Shown: positions 17,148 through 25,089 of the stretch, piece after piece
How the letters are laid out: every line of letters begins with the position of its first letter
Position numbering within the stretch: position 1 is the stretch's first letter
Assembly: GCA_018713305.1 (NCBI GenBank)
Contig: DVFI01000122.1
Coordinates: 1 to 53,347 of the forward strand
DNA: 53,347 nucleotides
Source of the DNA: Candidatus Avichristensenella intestinipullorum
Lineage (GTDB): Bacteria; Bacillota; Clostridia; Christensenellales; Aristaeellaceae
Direction of reading: 5' to 3'
Notes under the pieces: model-generated
What the model was told of the DNA's origin: nothing
Seen by the model: only the letters and a program-made list of their open reading frames with translations
The model's database searches: none
Position numbers and translations under genes: made by a program

Positions 17148-18173
17148 TTACTTTTTCCGGGGCGGATTCGGGGAGCCGGGCTGTCCGGACTGCTTTTCCG
17201 GGTCCGCCTCAGGCCTGGCGGCGCGGGAAATGCTCTCGCGCATGGAGGTATCGGCGATGGTGTTCTGCATCTGATAATAGTCCATCACGCCCAGCTTGCC
17301 CTCGCGCAGCGCGGCGGCCATGGCCTTGGGCACCTCGGCCTCGCTCTCGACGACCAGCGCGCGCATCTCCTGCACGCGGGCTTTCATTTCCTGCTCATGC
17401 GCGACGGCCATGGCGCGGCGCTCCTCGGCTTTGGCCTGCGCGATGCGGCGGTCCGCCTCGGCCTGGTCCATCTGCAGCTGCGCGCCGATGTTGCGGCCCA
17501 CGTCCACGTCGGCAATGTCAATGGAAAGAATTTCAAACGCGGTGCCCGCGTCCAGGCCCTTGTTGAGCACGGTACGGCTAATCATGTCCGGGTTTTCCAG
17601 CACGGCGGTGTGCGCCTCGGAGGAGCCGACGGTGGTGACGATGCCCTCGCCGACGCGCGCGATGACGGTTTCTTCGCCCGCGCCGCCGACCAGGCGTTCG
17701 ATGTTGGCGCGGACGGTTACGCGGGCCTTCGCCCGCAGCTCGATGCCGTCCTTGGCGATGGCGGCGACCACCGGCGTCTCGATAACCTTGGGGTTGACGC
17801 TCATCTGGACGGCCTCCAGCACGTCGCGGCCCGCCAGGTCAATGGCGCACGCCTGCTCAAACTCCAGCGAGATATCCGCGCGCTGCGCGGCAATCAGGGC
17901 GTTGATGACGCGGTCCACGTTGCCGCCGGCCAGGTAATGGGCCTCCATTTTGTTCAGCGTCACGTCCAGGCCCGCCTTGGTGGCCTTAATGAGCGGGTTG
18001 ACCAGCCGAGCGGGCACAATCCGGCGAATCCGCATGCCAATCAGCGCGGAAATGCGCACCTTCACGCCCGACGCCCGGGCGGAAACCCAGAGCCCTACCG
18101 GGACGAAGCTGAAAAAGACGATGAGCAAGATTAGTACCAGCACAATCAGCGCAATCAGACCCACATACTCCAT
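17148..18173 (-). CDS. floA: Flotillin-like protein FloA
   Basis: 341 residues. FloA is a membrane scaffold that organises functional membrane microdomains. An N-terminal hydrophobic hairpin ([20 protein letters not shown]) is followed by the PHB/flotillin domain with [47 protein letters not shown] and [35 protein letters not shown] coiled coil runs from about 230 ([21 protein letters not shown]). The C-terminus has [21 protein letters not shown]. The length matches B. subtilis FloA (YqfA). The ATG at 18173 has AAGGAAGGG upstream. It is preceded by nfeD (39-base gap), the typical floA arrangement, and followed by an unknown membrane protein. Confidence 0.95.
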   Translation of the reverse strand: MEYVGLIALIVLVLILLIVFFSFVPVGLWVSARASGVKVRISALIGMRIRRIVPARLVNPLIKATKAGLDVTLNKMEAHYLAGGNVDRVINALIAAQRADISLEFEQACAIDLAGRDVLEAVQMSVNPKVIETPVVAAIAKDGIELRAKARVTVRANIERLVGGAGEETVIARVGEGIVTTVGSSEAHTAVLENPDMISRTVLNKGLDAGTAFEILSIDIADVDVGRNIGAQLQMDQAEADRRIAQAKAEERRAMAVAHEQEMKARVQEMRALVVESEAEVPKAMAAALREGKLGVMDYYQMQNTIADTSMRESISRAARPEADPEKQSGQPGSPNPPRKK

Positions 18174-18212
18174 CGATATCCCTTCCTTTCCCAAATGGCA
18201 AATTGCCTTAGG

Positions 18213-18719
18213 TCACTGTTCCGGCAGGTCATGCACCACGATGCGGCTGCCTTCCACCCGCTCGATGCGCACGCGAGCTCCCTGCTTGATAAAAGAGCCG
18301 TCGGAGACGACGTTGAGGCGCACGCCGTCAAAATCGGCGATGCCGCTCGGCCGCAGCACCGTGCGCGTCGTGCCCTCGCGCCCGACGAACACGCTCATGT
18401 CGTTGTTGGAGATATAGCCGTCCTCGCTGCGCTCCGAATCGCTCAGAATAATGGGCGATTTGCTCAGCCGCCCGCTGGAAGCGGATTTGAGCGCGATGGA
18501 CAGCAAAATGGCTATCAGCGCCACGATGACGACCACCAGGCCCAGCGCCGCCAGCGGGCCCGCCTTGACCCACAGCAGCGCTGCGCTGATGAGCAGCAGG
18601 ATGATGCCGCTGACGCCCGGCACGCCGAAGCCGGGCATGAAAGCCTCCACAATGAGCAGCGCCAGCCCCGCCACCACGCAGATGAGTATCGGCAGATTGG
18701 TCAACAGGAATTCGAGCAC
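18213..18719 (-). CDS. NfeD-family membrane protein
   Basis: 168 residues. Two to three membrane helices (LLTNLPILICVVAGLALLIV, VSGIILLLISAALLWV, ALGLVVVIVALIAILLSIAL) carry the NfeD signature VEAFMPGFGVPG. A C-terminal soluble OB-fold NfeD domain follows (VGREGTTRTVLRPSGIADFDGVRLNVVSDG, ending VRIERVEGSRIVVHDL). It is the short form without the ClpP-like protease domain, the type coded next to floA. NfeD and FloA proteins work together in membrane domains. The GTG start at 18719 has GGAGGGGGAG upstream. Confidence 0.93.
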   Translation of the reverse strand: MLEFLLTNLPILICVVAGLALLIVEAFMPGFGVPGVSGIILLLISAALLWVKAGPLAALGLVVVIVALIAILLSIALKSASSGRLSKSPIILSDSERSEDGYISNNDMSVFVGREGTTRTVLRPSGIADFDGVRLNVVSDGSFIKQGARVRIERVEGSRIVVHDLPEQ

Positions 18720-18748
18720 GATGCTCCCCCTCCTCTCATGGTGCGCTC

Positions 18749-18777
18749 AGCGTATCACAGCCGGCCGGTCCGGCCAA
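18749..18777 (-). promoter_or_regulatory. Possible promoter of nfeD-floA
   Basis: Minus strand TTGGCC (18777-18772), 17-base spacer, TACGCT (18754-18749). The -10 match is weak. Confidence 0.4.
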
Positions 18778-18788
18778 GAGCAAGGCTT

Positions 18789-19394
18789 TCAAATGTCTTT
18801 TTCCGCATCCCAAATGTCATCTTCGCGCCCTGCCCGCGCCAGCCAGCCGGCCAGCGCCCGCATGTCCGCCTCCAGCACGCCGCGCAGCTGAGGGCGGTAG
18901 ATCACCGAAGCGGGATGGTACAGCGCAAAGACCGGCGGAGCCGCGCCGCAGGGCAGCAGACGGCCGTGCGCCCGGCCCACGGTGAGGTCCGTGCCGGTAA
19001 CGGCCTGGAGCGGGACGTTGCCCAGCGTGACCACCACGCGCGGACTTACCGCCGCAATTTCGCGCCGAAGCCAGGGAGCAAACCGCGCCACCTCCTCCCG
19101 GGTCGGCGGCCGGTTGCGCAGGCGCGCGCCCGCGCCGGGGCGGGTGGGCCGGAATTTGACGGCGTTGGTGACATACAGGGCCTCGCGCGTCAGGCCCGCC
19201 ATGGCCAGCAGCGCGTCAAGGTTTTTTCCCGCGGCGCCCACAAACGGACGCCCCTGCGCTTCCTCCTGCGCGCCCGGCGCCTCGCCCACCAGCGCCACCG
19301 CGGCATGCGGATTGCCTTCCCCCGGCACCAGCCGGTACTGCCCGCCCAGCGCGTCGCGGCATTGCCGCCAAAGGCTTTCCAGCGTTTCAGCCAT
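18789..19394 (-). CDS. Uracil-DNA glycosylase superfamily protein lacking Fe-S cysteines
   Basis: 201 residues, clearly of the family 4 type UDG fold: RLVPGEGNPHAAVALVGEAPGAQEE (motif A), GRPFVGAAGKNLDALLAMAGL, YVTNAVKFRPT, VVVTLGNVPLQAV and the catalytic loop YHPASV. Unlike the adjacent paralogue, the positions of the four cluster cysteines are mostly replaced: the first pair is reduced to one Cys (C12), the third is F81 (VKFRP) and the fourth is F105 (VARFAPW). So it should not bind a [4Fe-4S] cluster. It has an insert (GAGARLRNRPP) after the third site. It starts eight bases inside the paralogue gene. It may have a changed substrate range or a structural role; not tested. Confidence 0.85.
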   Translation of the reverse strand: MAETLESLWRQCRDALGGQYRLVPGEGNPHAAVALVGEAPGAQEEAQGRPFVGAAGKNLDALLAMAGLTREALYVTNAVKFRPTRPGAGARLRNRPPTREEVARFAPWLRREIAAVSPRVVVTLGNVPLQAVTGTDLTVGRAHGRLLPCGAAPPVFALYHPASVIYRPQLRGVLEADMRALAGWLARAGREDDIWDAEKDI

Positions 19395-19947
19395 GCAGCG
19401 CCTCCAGCTTATCGCGCACCTGGCGCAAATCGTCCCAGGTAGGGCGCTTTTTGCTCTCGTCGCGCAAAAGGGCCGCCGGATGGAACATGGGCATCATCCA
19501 TACGCCCTTGCGCTCTACCCAGCGGCCTCTGTCCCGCGTAATGCGCATCTGCGGCCCGAGCACCGCGCGCAGCGCCGTCGCGCCCAACAGCACGATAATC
19601 TGCGGGCGAATCAGCGCCGTCTGCGCGCGCAGAAAGGGCAGACATGCGGCGATTTCATCGGGTTCGGGCGTGCGGTTGCGCGGCGGGCGGCACTTGACGG
19701 CGTTGGCGATGTACACGTCCGCGCGCGTCAGGCCGATGGAGGCGAGCATCCGGTCCAGCAGCTGCCCGGCCTCGCCCACAAACGGGCGGCCCAGCCGGTC
19801 TTCCTCGCGGCCCGGCCCCTCCCCGATAAGCAGCAGCCGGGCGCGCGGATTGCCCTCGCCGGGCACCACCCGCGTGCATCCCGCGCGCAGACGGCAGGCA
19901 TGGCATTGGGCAATGGCTTCCAGCAGCGAAGGCCAGGAGACCTCCAT
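19387..19947 (-). CDS. Uracil-DNA glycosylase, family 4 (Fe-S)
   Basis: 186 residues. Removes uracil from DNA. The four cluster ligands are C15, C18 (CHACRL), C86 (NAVKCRPPRNR) and C102 (IAACLPFL), the usual C-x2-C ... C-x15-C pattern. Catalytic motif A reads IGEGPGREEDRLGRPFVGEAG, and the DNA-intercalation/His motif is MFHPAALLRDESKK. The strand VLLGATALRAVLG is also typical. The ribosome binding site is GGAGGAGG before the ATG at 19947. It lies downstream of trmL and a small membrane protein and overlaps the second UDG-like gene by eight bases, so all four are probably one transcript. Confidence 0.95.
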   Translation of the reverse strand: MEVSWPSLLEAIAQCHACRLRAGCTRVVPGEGNPRARLLLIGEGPGREEDRLGRPFVGEAGQLLDRMLASIGLTRADVYIANAVKCRPPRNRTPEPDEIAACLPFLRAQTALIRPQIIVLLGATALRAVLGPQMRITRDRGRWVERKGVWMMPMFHPAALLRDESKKRPTWDDLRQVRDKLEALHG

Positions 19948-20008
19948 GCAAACGCCTCCTCCGTAACATCCGGCCCGGCCGGCGTCCGGCGGGCCCGGAC
20001 ACGGCGCG

Positions 20009-20218
20009 CTACTGCACCAGCAGCGCGTCCGTTACGTTCTTTTGCAGGTCCGAAAAGGTCTGACTCAAATCCCCGACCAGCCAAGAATACAGGTTGGCAA
20101 GCAGGGCAATCATGGCGATAATCAGGACGATGCAGCCGATAACGCCGAAAAAATCCAGCACGCCCGCCATTGCCTTCAGGCGCATTCTGTACTCTTCCAG
20201 CCTGGCTTCATTGCGCAC
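20009..20218 (-). CDS. Small single-span membrane protein
   Basis: 69 residues, not recognised. A charged, amphipathic N-terminus (RNEARLEEYRMRLKAMAG) is followed by a membrane helix at about 21-45 (DFFGVIGCIVLIIAMIALL) and a short outer tail (SQTFSDLQKNVTDALLVQ). The start is GTG at 20218 with GGAGGTGAAAGGCC before it. It lies between trmL and the UDG gene on the same strand. Clostridial operons often hold such unknown small membrane proteins; no function is offered. Confidence 0.7.
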   Translation of the reverse strand: MRNEARLEEYRMRLKAMAGVLDFFGVIGCIVLIIAMIALLANLYSWLVGDLSQTFSDLQKNVTDALLVQ

Positions 20219-20272
20219 GGCCTTTCACCTCCTGACCAAAAGACGCATCCGGCGCGCCGCTTCTTCCCGCGC

Positions 20273-20791
20273 TCACAGATAATCCACCCACGCGACGCCC
20301 TCTTCCTGCCGGCCCGTCGCGTGCCCCTCGCCCACCAGGTCCGGATATCCCTGCTGGCGCAGCGCCTCATACAGGGCCACCGCCACGGAATTGGCCAGGT
20401 TCAGCGAGCGCGCGCCTTCCCGCATGGGGATGCGGACGCAGCGCCCGGGGTATTTTTCCAGCAGCGCCTCAGGCAGCCCGCGCGTTTCCCGCCCGAACAC
20501 CAGCAGCGCCCCGTCGGGGTAGGAGAAGGCATCCAGACGCCGCGCGCCCTTGGTGGTAAAGAAAAACAGCGGCGCGTCCGGATATTGGGCGCGGAGAGAG
20601 GGAAAGTCCTCGTGCACGCACACCCGCGCCATGGGCCAGTAGTCCAGGCCCGCCCGCCTGAGATACCGGTCGTCCAGGGAAAAGCCCAAGGGACGGACCA
20701 GATGCAGCGACGCGCCGGTCGCGGCGCAGGTGCGGGCAATATTGCCGGTGTTCTGCGGGATTTCCGGCTCCACGAGCACAATATGCATCAT
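20273..20791 (-). CDS. trmL: tRNA (cytidine(34)-2'-O)-methyltransferase TrmL
   Basis: 172-residue SPOUT methyltransferase that 2'-O-methylates the wobble base of leucine tRNAs. All family motifs are seen: VLVEPEIPQNTGNIARTCAAT, LHLVRPLGFSLDDRYLRRAGLDYW, LLVFGRETRGLPEALL and the trefoil-knot cofactor loop IPMREGARSLNLANSVAVALYEALRQ. The start is ATG at 20791 (an immediately following ATG at 20788 is also possible). No Shine-Dalgarno site precedes it, because the promoter's -10 box ends seven bases before the start codon; the mRNA looks leaderless. Confidence 0.95.
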   Translation of the reverse strand: MMHIVLVEPEIPQNTGNIARTCAATGASLHLVRPLGFSLDDRYLRRAGLDYWPMARVCVHEDFPSLRAQYPDAPLFFFTTKGARRLDAFSYPDGALLVFGRETRGLPEALLEKYPGRCVRIPMREGARSLNLANSVAVALYEALRQQGYPDLVGEGHATGRQEEGVAWVDYL

Positions 20792-20797
20792 ACGTTC

Positions 20798-20826
20798 AGT
20801 ATACTCCATGTCGGCGCCGAGCGCAA
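20798..20826 (-). promoter_or_regulatory. trmL promoter, leaderless arrangement
   Basis: Minus strand TTGCGC (20826-20821), 17-base spacer, TATACT (20803-20798). The expected start point is 20791, the A of the ATG. Confidence 0.7.
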
Positions 20827-20883
20827 GCGCGGGAACGGGCAGCATGCCGCGCACGCCGATACATTATAAAACCATGAAACAGA

Positions 20884-20912
20884 TTGACCTGCGTGCATTT
20901 TTCCAGTAAGAT
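20884..20912 (+). promoter_or_regulatory. Promoter of mtaD-dedA-amidotransferase
   Basis: TTGACC (20884-20889), 17-base spacer, TAAGAT (20907-20912), with AAGGAGGAA before the ATG at 20941. Confidence 0.65.
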
Positions 20913-20940
20913 ATTGTCGGAATGAAGGAGGAACCGTCCG

Positions 20941-22227
20941 ATGCTGTTTGAACACATTTCCGTGCTGACGCCGGAAGGCATTGTGCCGGACCGCTGCGTT
21001 GCCATACGGGGGCCGCGCATCGCATCCATCACCGCCGCCGCGCCCGAAGGAAGCTGGCCGGAGCGGTATGACGGGCGGGGCAAGCTGCTCCTGCCCGGCT
21101 TTGTCAACGCGCACAGCCATACGCCCATGACGCTCATGCGCGGCTACGGCGAAAATCTGGCGCTCAGCCGCTGGCTGAACAAGCGCATCTTCCCCTTCGA
21201 GGCGCTTTTGACGCCGGAGGACATCTACTGGGCGACTCTGCTGGGCATCGCCGAGATGGTGCGCTACGGCATTACGTCGACCAGCGACATGTATTTCCGC
21301 CTGGATGCCGTCGCCCGCGCCTTTGCCGAGGCGGGGGCCAAGGTGAACCTGTCCAACGGAACCACCTGCTTTGACGGGACGCCCTACGCGCAGCTGGCCT
21401 CCACCGCCGAGACGCATGCCGCCGTGCGGGACTGGCAGGGCGCGCAGGACGGGCGCATTCGCGTGGACGTTTCGCTGCACGGGGAGTATACCTCCGACGA
21501 GGCCACCGCCCGCGCCGTGGCGGAGGACGCGGCGCGGCTGGGCTGCCGCGTGCAGGTGCATATGTCCGAGACGAAGCAGGAGCACGAGGCGTGCAAGGGC
21601 CGGCACGGAGGGCGCACGCCGGCGCGCTATCTGGCGGACTGCGGCCTGTTTGAGATGCCCGCCATCGCCGCGCATTGCGTATGGGCGCAGGACGAAGACT
21701 TCGCGCTGCTGGCAGAAAAGGGCGTGACCGTGGCCACCTGCCCCAAGTCCAACCTCAAGCTGGCCAGCGGCGTGCTGCCGCTTGCGGCCGCCCGGAAGCA
21801 CGGCGTGCGCGTTGCGCTGGGCACGGACAGCGTGGCCAGCAACAACAACCTGAACATGATGGAGGAACTCCGCATGTTTTTGCTGGTGCAAAAAGGGTTT
21901 TCCGGCGACGCTACCCTGCTGACGCCGGCGGAGGCGATGGCCTGCGCCACGCGCGTGGGCGCGCTGGCCCAGGGCCGCGACGACTGCGGCTGGATTGTGC
22001 CCGGCGCACGGGCGGACCTGTGCGTGCTGGATGTGTCCGCCCCGGCCATGCAGCCGGTGCATGACCTGCTCAACAACGTCGCCTATTCGGCTTCGGGGTC
22101 GGACATTGTGCTGACGATGTGCGACGGGCGCGTGCTGTACCGGGACGGGCAGTACCCCACCATGGACATAGCGCGCGTGGTGTACGAGACCGAAGTGTCG
22201 CGCAAGAGGATTACGGGAGCACTATAA
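20941..22227 (+). CDS. mtaD: Amidohydrolase: 5'-methylthioadenosine/S-adenosylhomocysteine deaminase type
   Basis: 428 residues. MtaD-type enzymes deaminate adenosyl by-products (MTA, SAH, 5'-deoxyadenosine). The metal site is complete: H58 and H60 in FVNAHSHTPMTLMRGYG, a His in VQVHMSETKQEHEAC, a His in IAAHCVW and the Asp in VALGTDSVASNNNLNM. WLNKRIFPFEALLTPEDIYW and PKSNLKLASGVLP are strong family marks. The start follows AAGGAGGAACCGTCCG. Its TAA overlaps the ATG of the dedA gene (TAATG), so translation is coupled. Radical-SAM and B12 metabolism in an anaerobe would make 5'-deoxyadenosine a likely substrate. Confidence 0.92.
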   Translation: MLFEHISVLTPEGIVPDRCVAIRGPRIASITAAAPEGSWPERYDGRGKLLLPGFVNAHSHTPMTLMRGYGENLALSRWLNKRIFPFEALLTPEDIYWATLLGIAEMVRYGITSTSDMYFRLDAVARAFAEAGAKVNLSNGTTCFDGTPYAQLASTAETHAAVRDWQGAQDGRIRVDVSLHGEYTSDEATARAVAEDAARLGCRVQVHMSETKQEHEACKGRHGGRTPARYLADCGLFEMPAIAAHCVWAQDEDFALLAEKGVTVATCPKSNLKLASGVLPLAAARKHGVRVALGTDSVASNNNLNMMEELRMFLLVQKGFSGDATLLTPAEAMACATRVGALAQGRDDCGWIVPGARADLCVLDVSAPAMQPVHDLLNNVAYSASGSDIVLTMCDGRVLYRDGQYPTMDIARVVYETEVSRKRITGAL

Positions 22228-22883
22228 TGCAGGCTTTTGTGGAAAACCTGTTGCTGCATATCGACGACCTGTCGCCCCTGCTTGTGTATGGCTTTTTCTT
22301 CCTGTCGGGGTTTTTGCAGATCGTCTTTCCGCCCTATCCGGGGGATTCCGTCCTCGTCTTCGGGGGATGCCTCGGGGGCGCCGGCGGCACGGCCTGGGCG
22401 GCGCTGCTGGGCTATCTGACGGCGACCATAGCGACGTCGCTGGCGCTGTTTGAGCTCGGCTACCGGCTGAACCGGCGGATTTTTTCCGTGCCCTTTATCG
22501 CGCGCATCATGCCGCTGGAAAAGCGCGGCGAGGTGGAAAACAAGTATAAGAAGTTCGGCGTGGGGCTTCTGGCGGTCTGCAAGTTTATCCCCGGGGTCAA
22601 CACGCTGGTGGTTCTGCTGGGAGGCGTTCTGCATTATCCGCGCGCGCTGGGCATGGGCGCCATCACGGTGTCTTCCGTGCTGCATAACCTCGTTTTTTTC
22701 TATGTCGGCCATATCCTGGGCCGCAACCTGGAAGCCATCGACCGGTTTTTGAAGGATTATACGCTGGGCGTGCTGTTGGTCATCGGTCTGTGTGCGGCGG
22801 GCGCTTTGGCGTACTGGATAATTCAGAGAAGAAAAAGGAGGAACCAACATGATTCAACGTATTCTGGTCGCAGCCGGATGTGA
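22227..22883 (+). CDS. DedA/SNARE-associated family membrane protein
   Basis: 218 residues with four to five membrane helices. The DedA marks are FLQIVFPPYPGDSVLVFGG (helical hairpin with the conserved acidic residue), FGVGLLAVCKFIPGVNTLVVLLGG (usual FxGRF-x-PG-x-R block, here CKFIPGVN) and a C-terminal helix before KRRNQHDSTYS. Such proteins act as lipid scramblases or flippases, for example for undecaprenyl phosphate. The start shares the stop of mtaD. The last 35 bases overlap the next gene, whose ribosome binding site AAAGGAGG lies inside dedA. The replacement of the usual Arg in the second block is worth noting. Confidence 0.88.
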   Translation: MQAFVENLLLHIDDLSPLLVYGFFFLSGFLQIVFPPYPGDSVLVFGGCLGGAGGTAWAALLGYLTATIATSLALFELGYRLNRRIFSVPFIARIMPLEKRGEVENKYKKFGVGLLAVCKFIPGVNTLVVLLGGVLHYPRALGMGAITVSSVLHNLVFFYVGHILGRNLEAIDRFLKDYTLGVLLVIGLCAAGALAYWIIQRRKRRNQHDSTYSGRSRM

Positions 22884-23511
22884 CAAGGATAGCATGCGCG
22901 GCCAGCGCTCGTATCTGCGAGCCGTGCGCGCGGTGGGCGCGCTGGGCGCGGTGGCCTGCGCCGCGGAGGAAGCGGAGGCGGAGGCGTACGCGCAGGCATT
23001 CGACGCGCTGCTCCTGCCCGGCGGAGCCGATTTGCCCGCCTCGTATTTCGGCCAGGAGCCCCATCCGGCCTGCTCGTATGACGACCCGGCCCGCGACCTG
23101 TCCGACCGGCTGCTGATGCAGGCGTTCCGGGCGGCGGGCAAGCGCATCCTGGGCATTTGCCGCGGATGCCAGGTGGCCAACGTGTACCTGGGCGGCACGC
23201 TGCATCAGCACCTGCCCGACGCGTTTGACCCCGTGCTCTGGCACAGCGGCAACATCACCGGCCGTCATCCGGCGACCATCCTGGAAGGCACGCTGCTCGC
23301 CTCGCTCCTGGGCGCCGGGGCGACGGCCGTGAACAGCAGCCATCATCAGGCCATCGATAAGCCCGGCGAAGGGCTGACCATTGCGGCGCGCGCCTCCGAC
23401 GGCGTCATTGAGGCGGTGGAGGGCAAGGATGTGCTGTTGCTGCAGTGGCATCCGGAGCAGATGGGCGAGACGATGCTTCCGGTGTTTGAATGGCTGTGCG
23501 GGAAGCGATAG
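22849..23511 (+). CDS. Class I glutamine amidotransferase-like peptidase C26 (PuuD-like)
   Basis: 220 residues. Gamma-glutamyl-gamma-aminobutyrate hydrolase-type enzymes split gamma-glutamyl amides. The nucleophile is the Cys in ILGICRGCQVANVYLGGTLHQ, the His is in NSSHHQAIDKPG or the final LLQWHPEQ, and the entry motif ALLLPGGADLPASYFG is typical. The N-terminus (ILVAAGCDKDSM) fits the family. No synthetase or transaminase partner is near. It overlaps dedA by 35 bases, so mtaD, dedA and this gene form one translationally linked set. The natural substrate is not certain. Confidence 0.88.
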   Translation: MIQRILVAAGCDKDSMRGQRSYLRAVRAVGALGAVACAAEEAEAEAYAQAFDALLLPGGADLPASYFGQEPHPACSYDDPARDLSDRLLMQAFRAAGKRILGICRGCQVANVYLGGTLHQHLPDAFDPVLWHSGNITGRHPATILEGTLLASLLGAGATAVNSSHHQAIDKPGEGLTIAARASDGVIEAVEGKDVLLLQWHPEQMGETMLPVFEWLCGKR

Positions 23512-23564
23512 TCTCTTTCGGCATGCAGCCGCCTTTCGGAAAGAATGCGGAAAAGGGCGTGGGG

Positions 23565-23594
23565 TTGGCATTCCCCGCGCTTTTGTATTATAAT
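23565..23594 (+). promoter_or_regulatory. Promoter of the aldo/keto reductase gene
   Basis: TTGGCA (23565-23570), 18-base spacer, TATAAT (23589-23594). Confidence 0.6.
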
Positions 23595-23627
23595 GGGGAA
23601 AACAGAGGACAAGAAGGGATGGGCAAC

Positions 23628-24743
23628 ATGCAGGAAACGCAGGACTGGAATGTGCCGAAGCTGGGGTTTGGCATGATGCGCCTGCCGAAGCGGGACGACG
23701 GCCAAATTGACATGGAACAGGTGGAAAAGATGGTCGACCTGTTCCTGGCGCGCGGATTTCGTTATGTGGATACCGCCTACGGCTATATGAACAGCCAGAG
23801 CGAAGCGTGCGTGGGGCGCGCGTTGACGGCGCGCCATCCGCGGGAATCGTTCCTGCTGGCGACGAAATTGCCGCCCTGGGCGCTGGAAAAGCCGGAAGAT
23901 ATGCAGCGCGTGTTCGACACGCAGCTGGAACGCACAGGCGCGGGATATTTTGACTTTTACCTGCTGCACAGCCTCGGCCAGTCGCGCCTGGAGGCGCTTG
24001 ACAAGCTGGGCGCGTGGGATTTTCTGCTGGAGAAACAGGCGCAGGGCCTGGCGCGGCATGTGGGCTTTTCGTTCCACGATACCGCCGACGTGCTGGATAA
24101 AATCCTGACCGAGCATCCGCAGATGGAGTTTGTGCAGCTGCAGCTGAACTATATGGACTGGGAAGACGAGAAGGTGCAGGCGCGCCTGTGCTATGAAACG
24201 GCGCGCAGGCACGGCAAGCGCGTGGTCATCATGGAGCCGGTGCGCGGCGGCATGCTGGCCAACCTGGGCGGCCAGGCGCGCGCGCTGATGGAAGCGGCGC
24301 AGCCCGGCTGGTCGTGCGCCTCTTGGGCGCTGCGCTTTGCGGCCTCGCTGGAAGGCGTGGTCACGGTGCTCAGCGGCATGTCCACGCTGGCGCAAATGGA
24401 AGAAAACCTGGACACCATGCAGTCCTTTGTCCCGCTGACGCGCGCGGAACAGGAAACGCTGCGCCGCGTGCGCGAAACGCTGCGCGCCATCCCCACGACG
24501 CCCTGCACGGACTGCCGGTATTGCACGGAAAACTGTCCCCGGGACATCCCCATCCCGGGCCTGATTGCCCTGGACAACGAGCGGACGATGTACGGCGTGG
24601 CCAACCGGGGCGGCTATGGGATGCGCACCAGCGGCCACGGCAAGGCTTCCGACTGTATCGCCTGCGGCCGGTGCGAAAGCCGCTGTCCGCAGAAAATCGG
24701 CATCATCTCGCTGCTCAGGCAAATCGCTTCGGCGTTTGAGTAA
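23628..24743 (+). CDS. Aldo/keto reductase with C-terminal ferredoxin domain
   Basis: 371 residues. An AKR barrel (GFGMMRLPK, YVDTAYGYMNSQSEACVG with the catalytic Asp/Tyr, ATKLPPWAL with the Lys, FYLLHSLGQSR with the His) is fused to a C-terminal 4Fe-4S domain with two clusters (CTDCRYCTENCP and CIACGRCESRCP). This architecture is common in strict anaerobes and allows ferredoxin-linked or flavin-independent redox steps; the substrate is unknown. I take the ATG at 23628 (MQETQDW) because GAAGGG sits nine bases upstream. The ATG at 23619 abuts that site. Confidence 0.93.
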   Translation: MQETQDWNVPKLGFGMMRLPKRDDGQIDMEQVEKMVDLFLARGFRYVDTAYGYMNSQSEACVGRALTARHPRESFLLATKLPPWALEKPEDMQRVFDTQLERTGAGYFDFYLLHSLGQSRLEALDKLGAWDFLLEKQAQGLARHVGFSFHDTADVLDKILTEHPQMEFVQLQLNYMDWEDEKVQARLCYETARRHGKRVVIMEPVRGGMLANLGGQARALMEAAQPGWSCASWALRFAASLEGVVTVLSGMSTLAQMEENLDTMQSFVPLTRAEQETLRRVRETLRAIPTTPCTDCRYCTENCPRDIPIPGLIALDNERTMYGVANRGGYGMRTSGHGKASDCIACGRCESRCPQKIGIISLLRQIASAFE

Positions 24744-24755
24744 GCGGCGCGCGGG

Positions 24756-24784
24756 TTGCGCGGCGGGACGGAATCGTGTATACT
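24756..24784 (+). promoter_or_regulatory. Promoter of the zinc ribbon protein-murA pair
   Basis: TTGCGC (24756-24761), 17-base spacer, TATACT (24779-24784). Same -35 and -10 hexamers as at gdhA and trmL. Confidence 0.7.
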
Positions 24785-24824
24785 ATATGGGCTAAAAATC
24801 CTGTCGAATCATGGAGGGTTGGCC

Positions 24825-25079
24825 ATGCCCCTTTTGAAGTATCGCTGCAAGACGTGCGGCGCGGTATTTGACGCGCTGGTGACTTTGTCCCGCATGGACG
24901 ATGTGCGCTGCGAAAAGTGCGGGGGCGAGGTGTCGCGCGCATACGAAGGCGCCTGCCTGTTCGGCATGGCCGGCTCCTCCGCCGGGCGCGGCGCGGGCTG
25001 TTCGGGCGACTGCTCCAGCTGCGCCGGCTGCGGCCACGACAGCCATTCCGCCGGTTGCCAGTGCGGCGCCTGCCATTAG
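24825..25079 (+). CDS. FmdB-family zinc ribbon protein
   Basis: 84 residues. The FmdB-type putative regulatory zinc ribbon is at the N-terminus: YRCKTCGAVFDALV and CEKCGGEVSRAYEG give two C-x2-C pairs. The C-terminal third is a Cys/Gly/Ser-rich tail (CSGDCSSCAGCGHDSH) with up to eight more cysteines, typical of the longer FmdB forms and able to bind extra metal. The ATG at 24825 follows GGAGGGTTGGCC. murA starts ten bases after the stop, so the two are co-transcribed. Function of the family is not settled. Confidence 0.85.
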   Translation: MPLLKYRCKTCGAVFDALVTLSRMDDVRCEKCGGEVSRAYEGACLFGMAGSSAGRGAGCSGDCSSCAGCGHDSHSAGCQCGACH

Positions 25080-25089
25080 GAGGAAGCCC

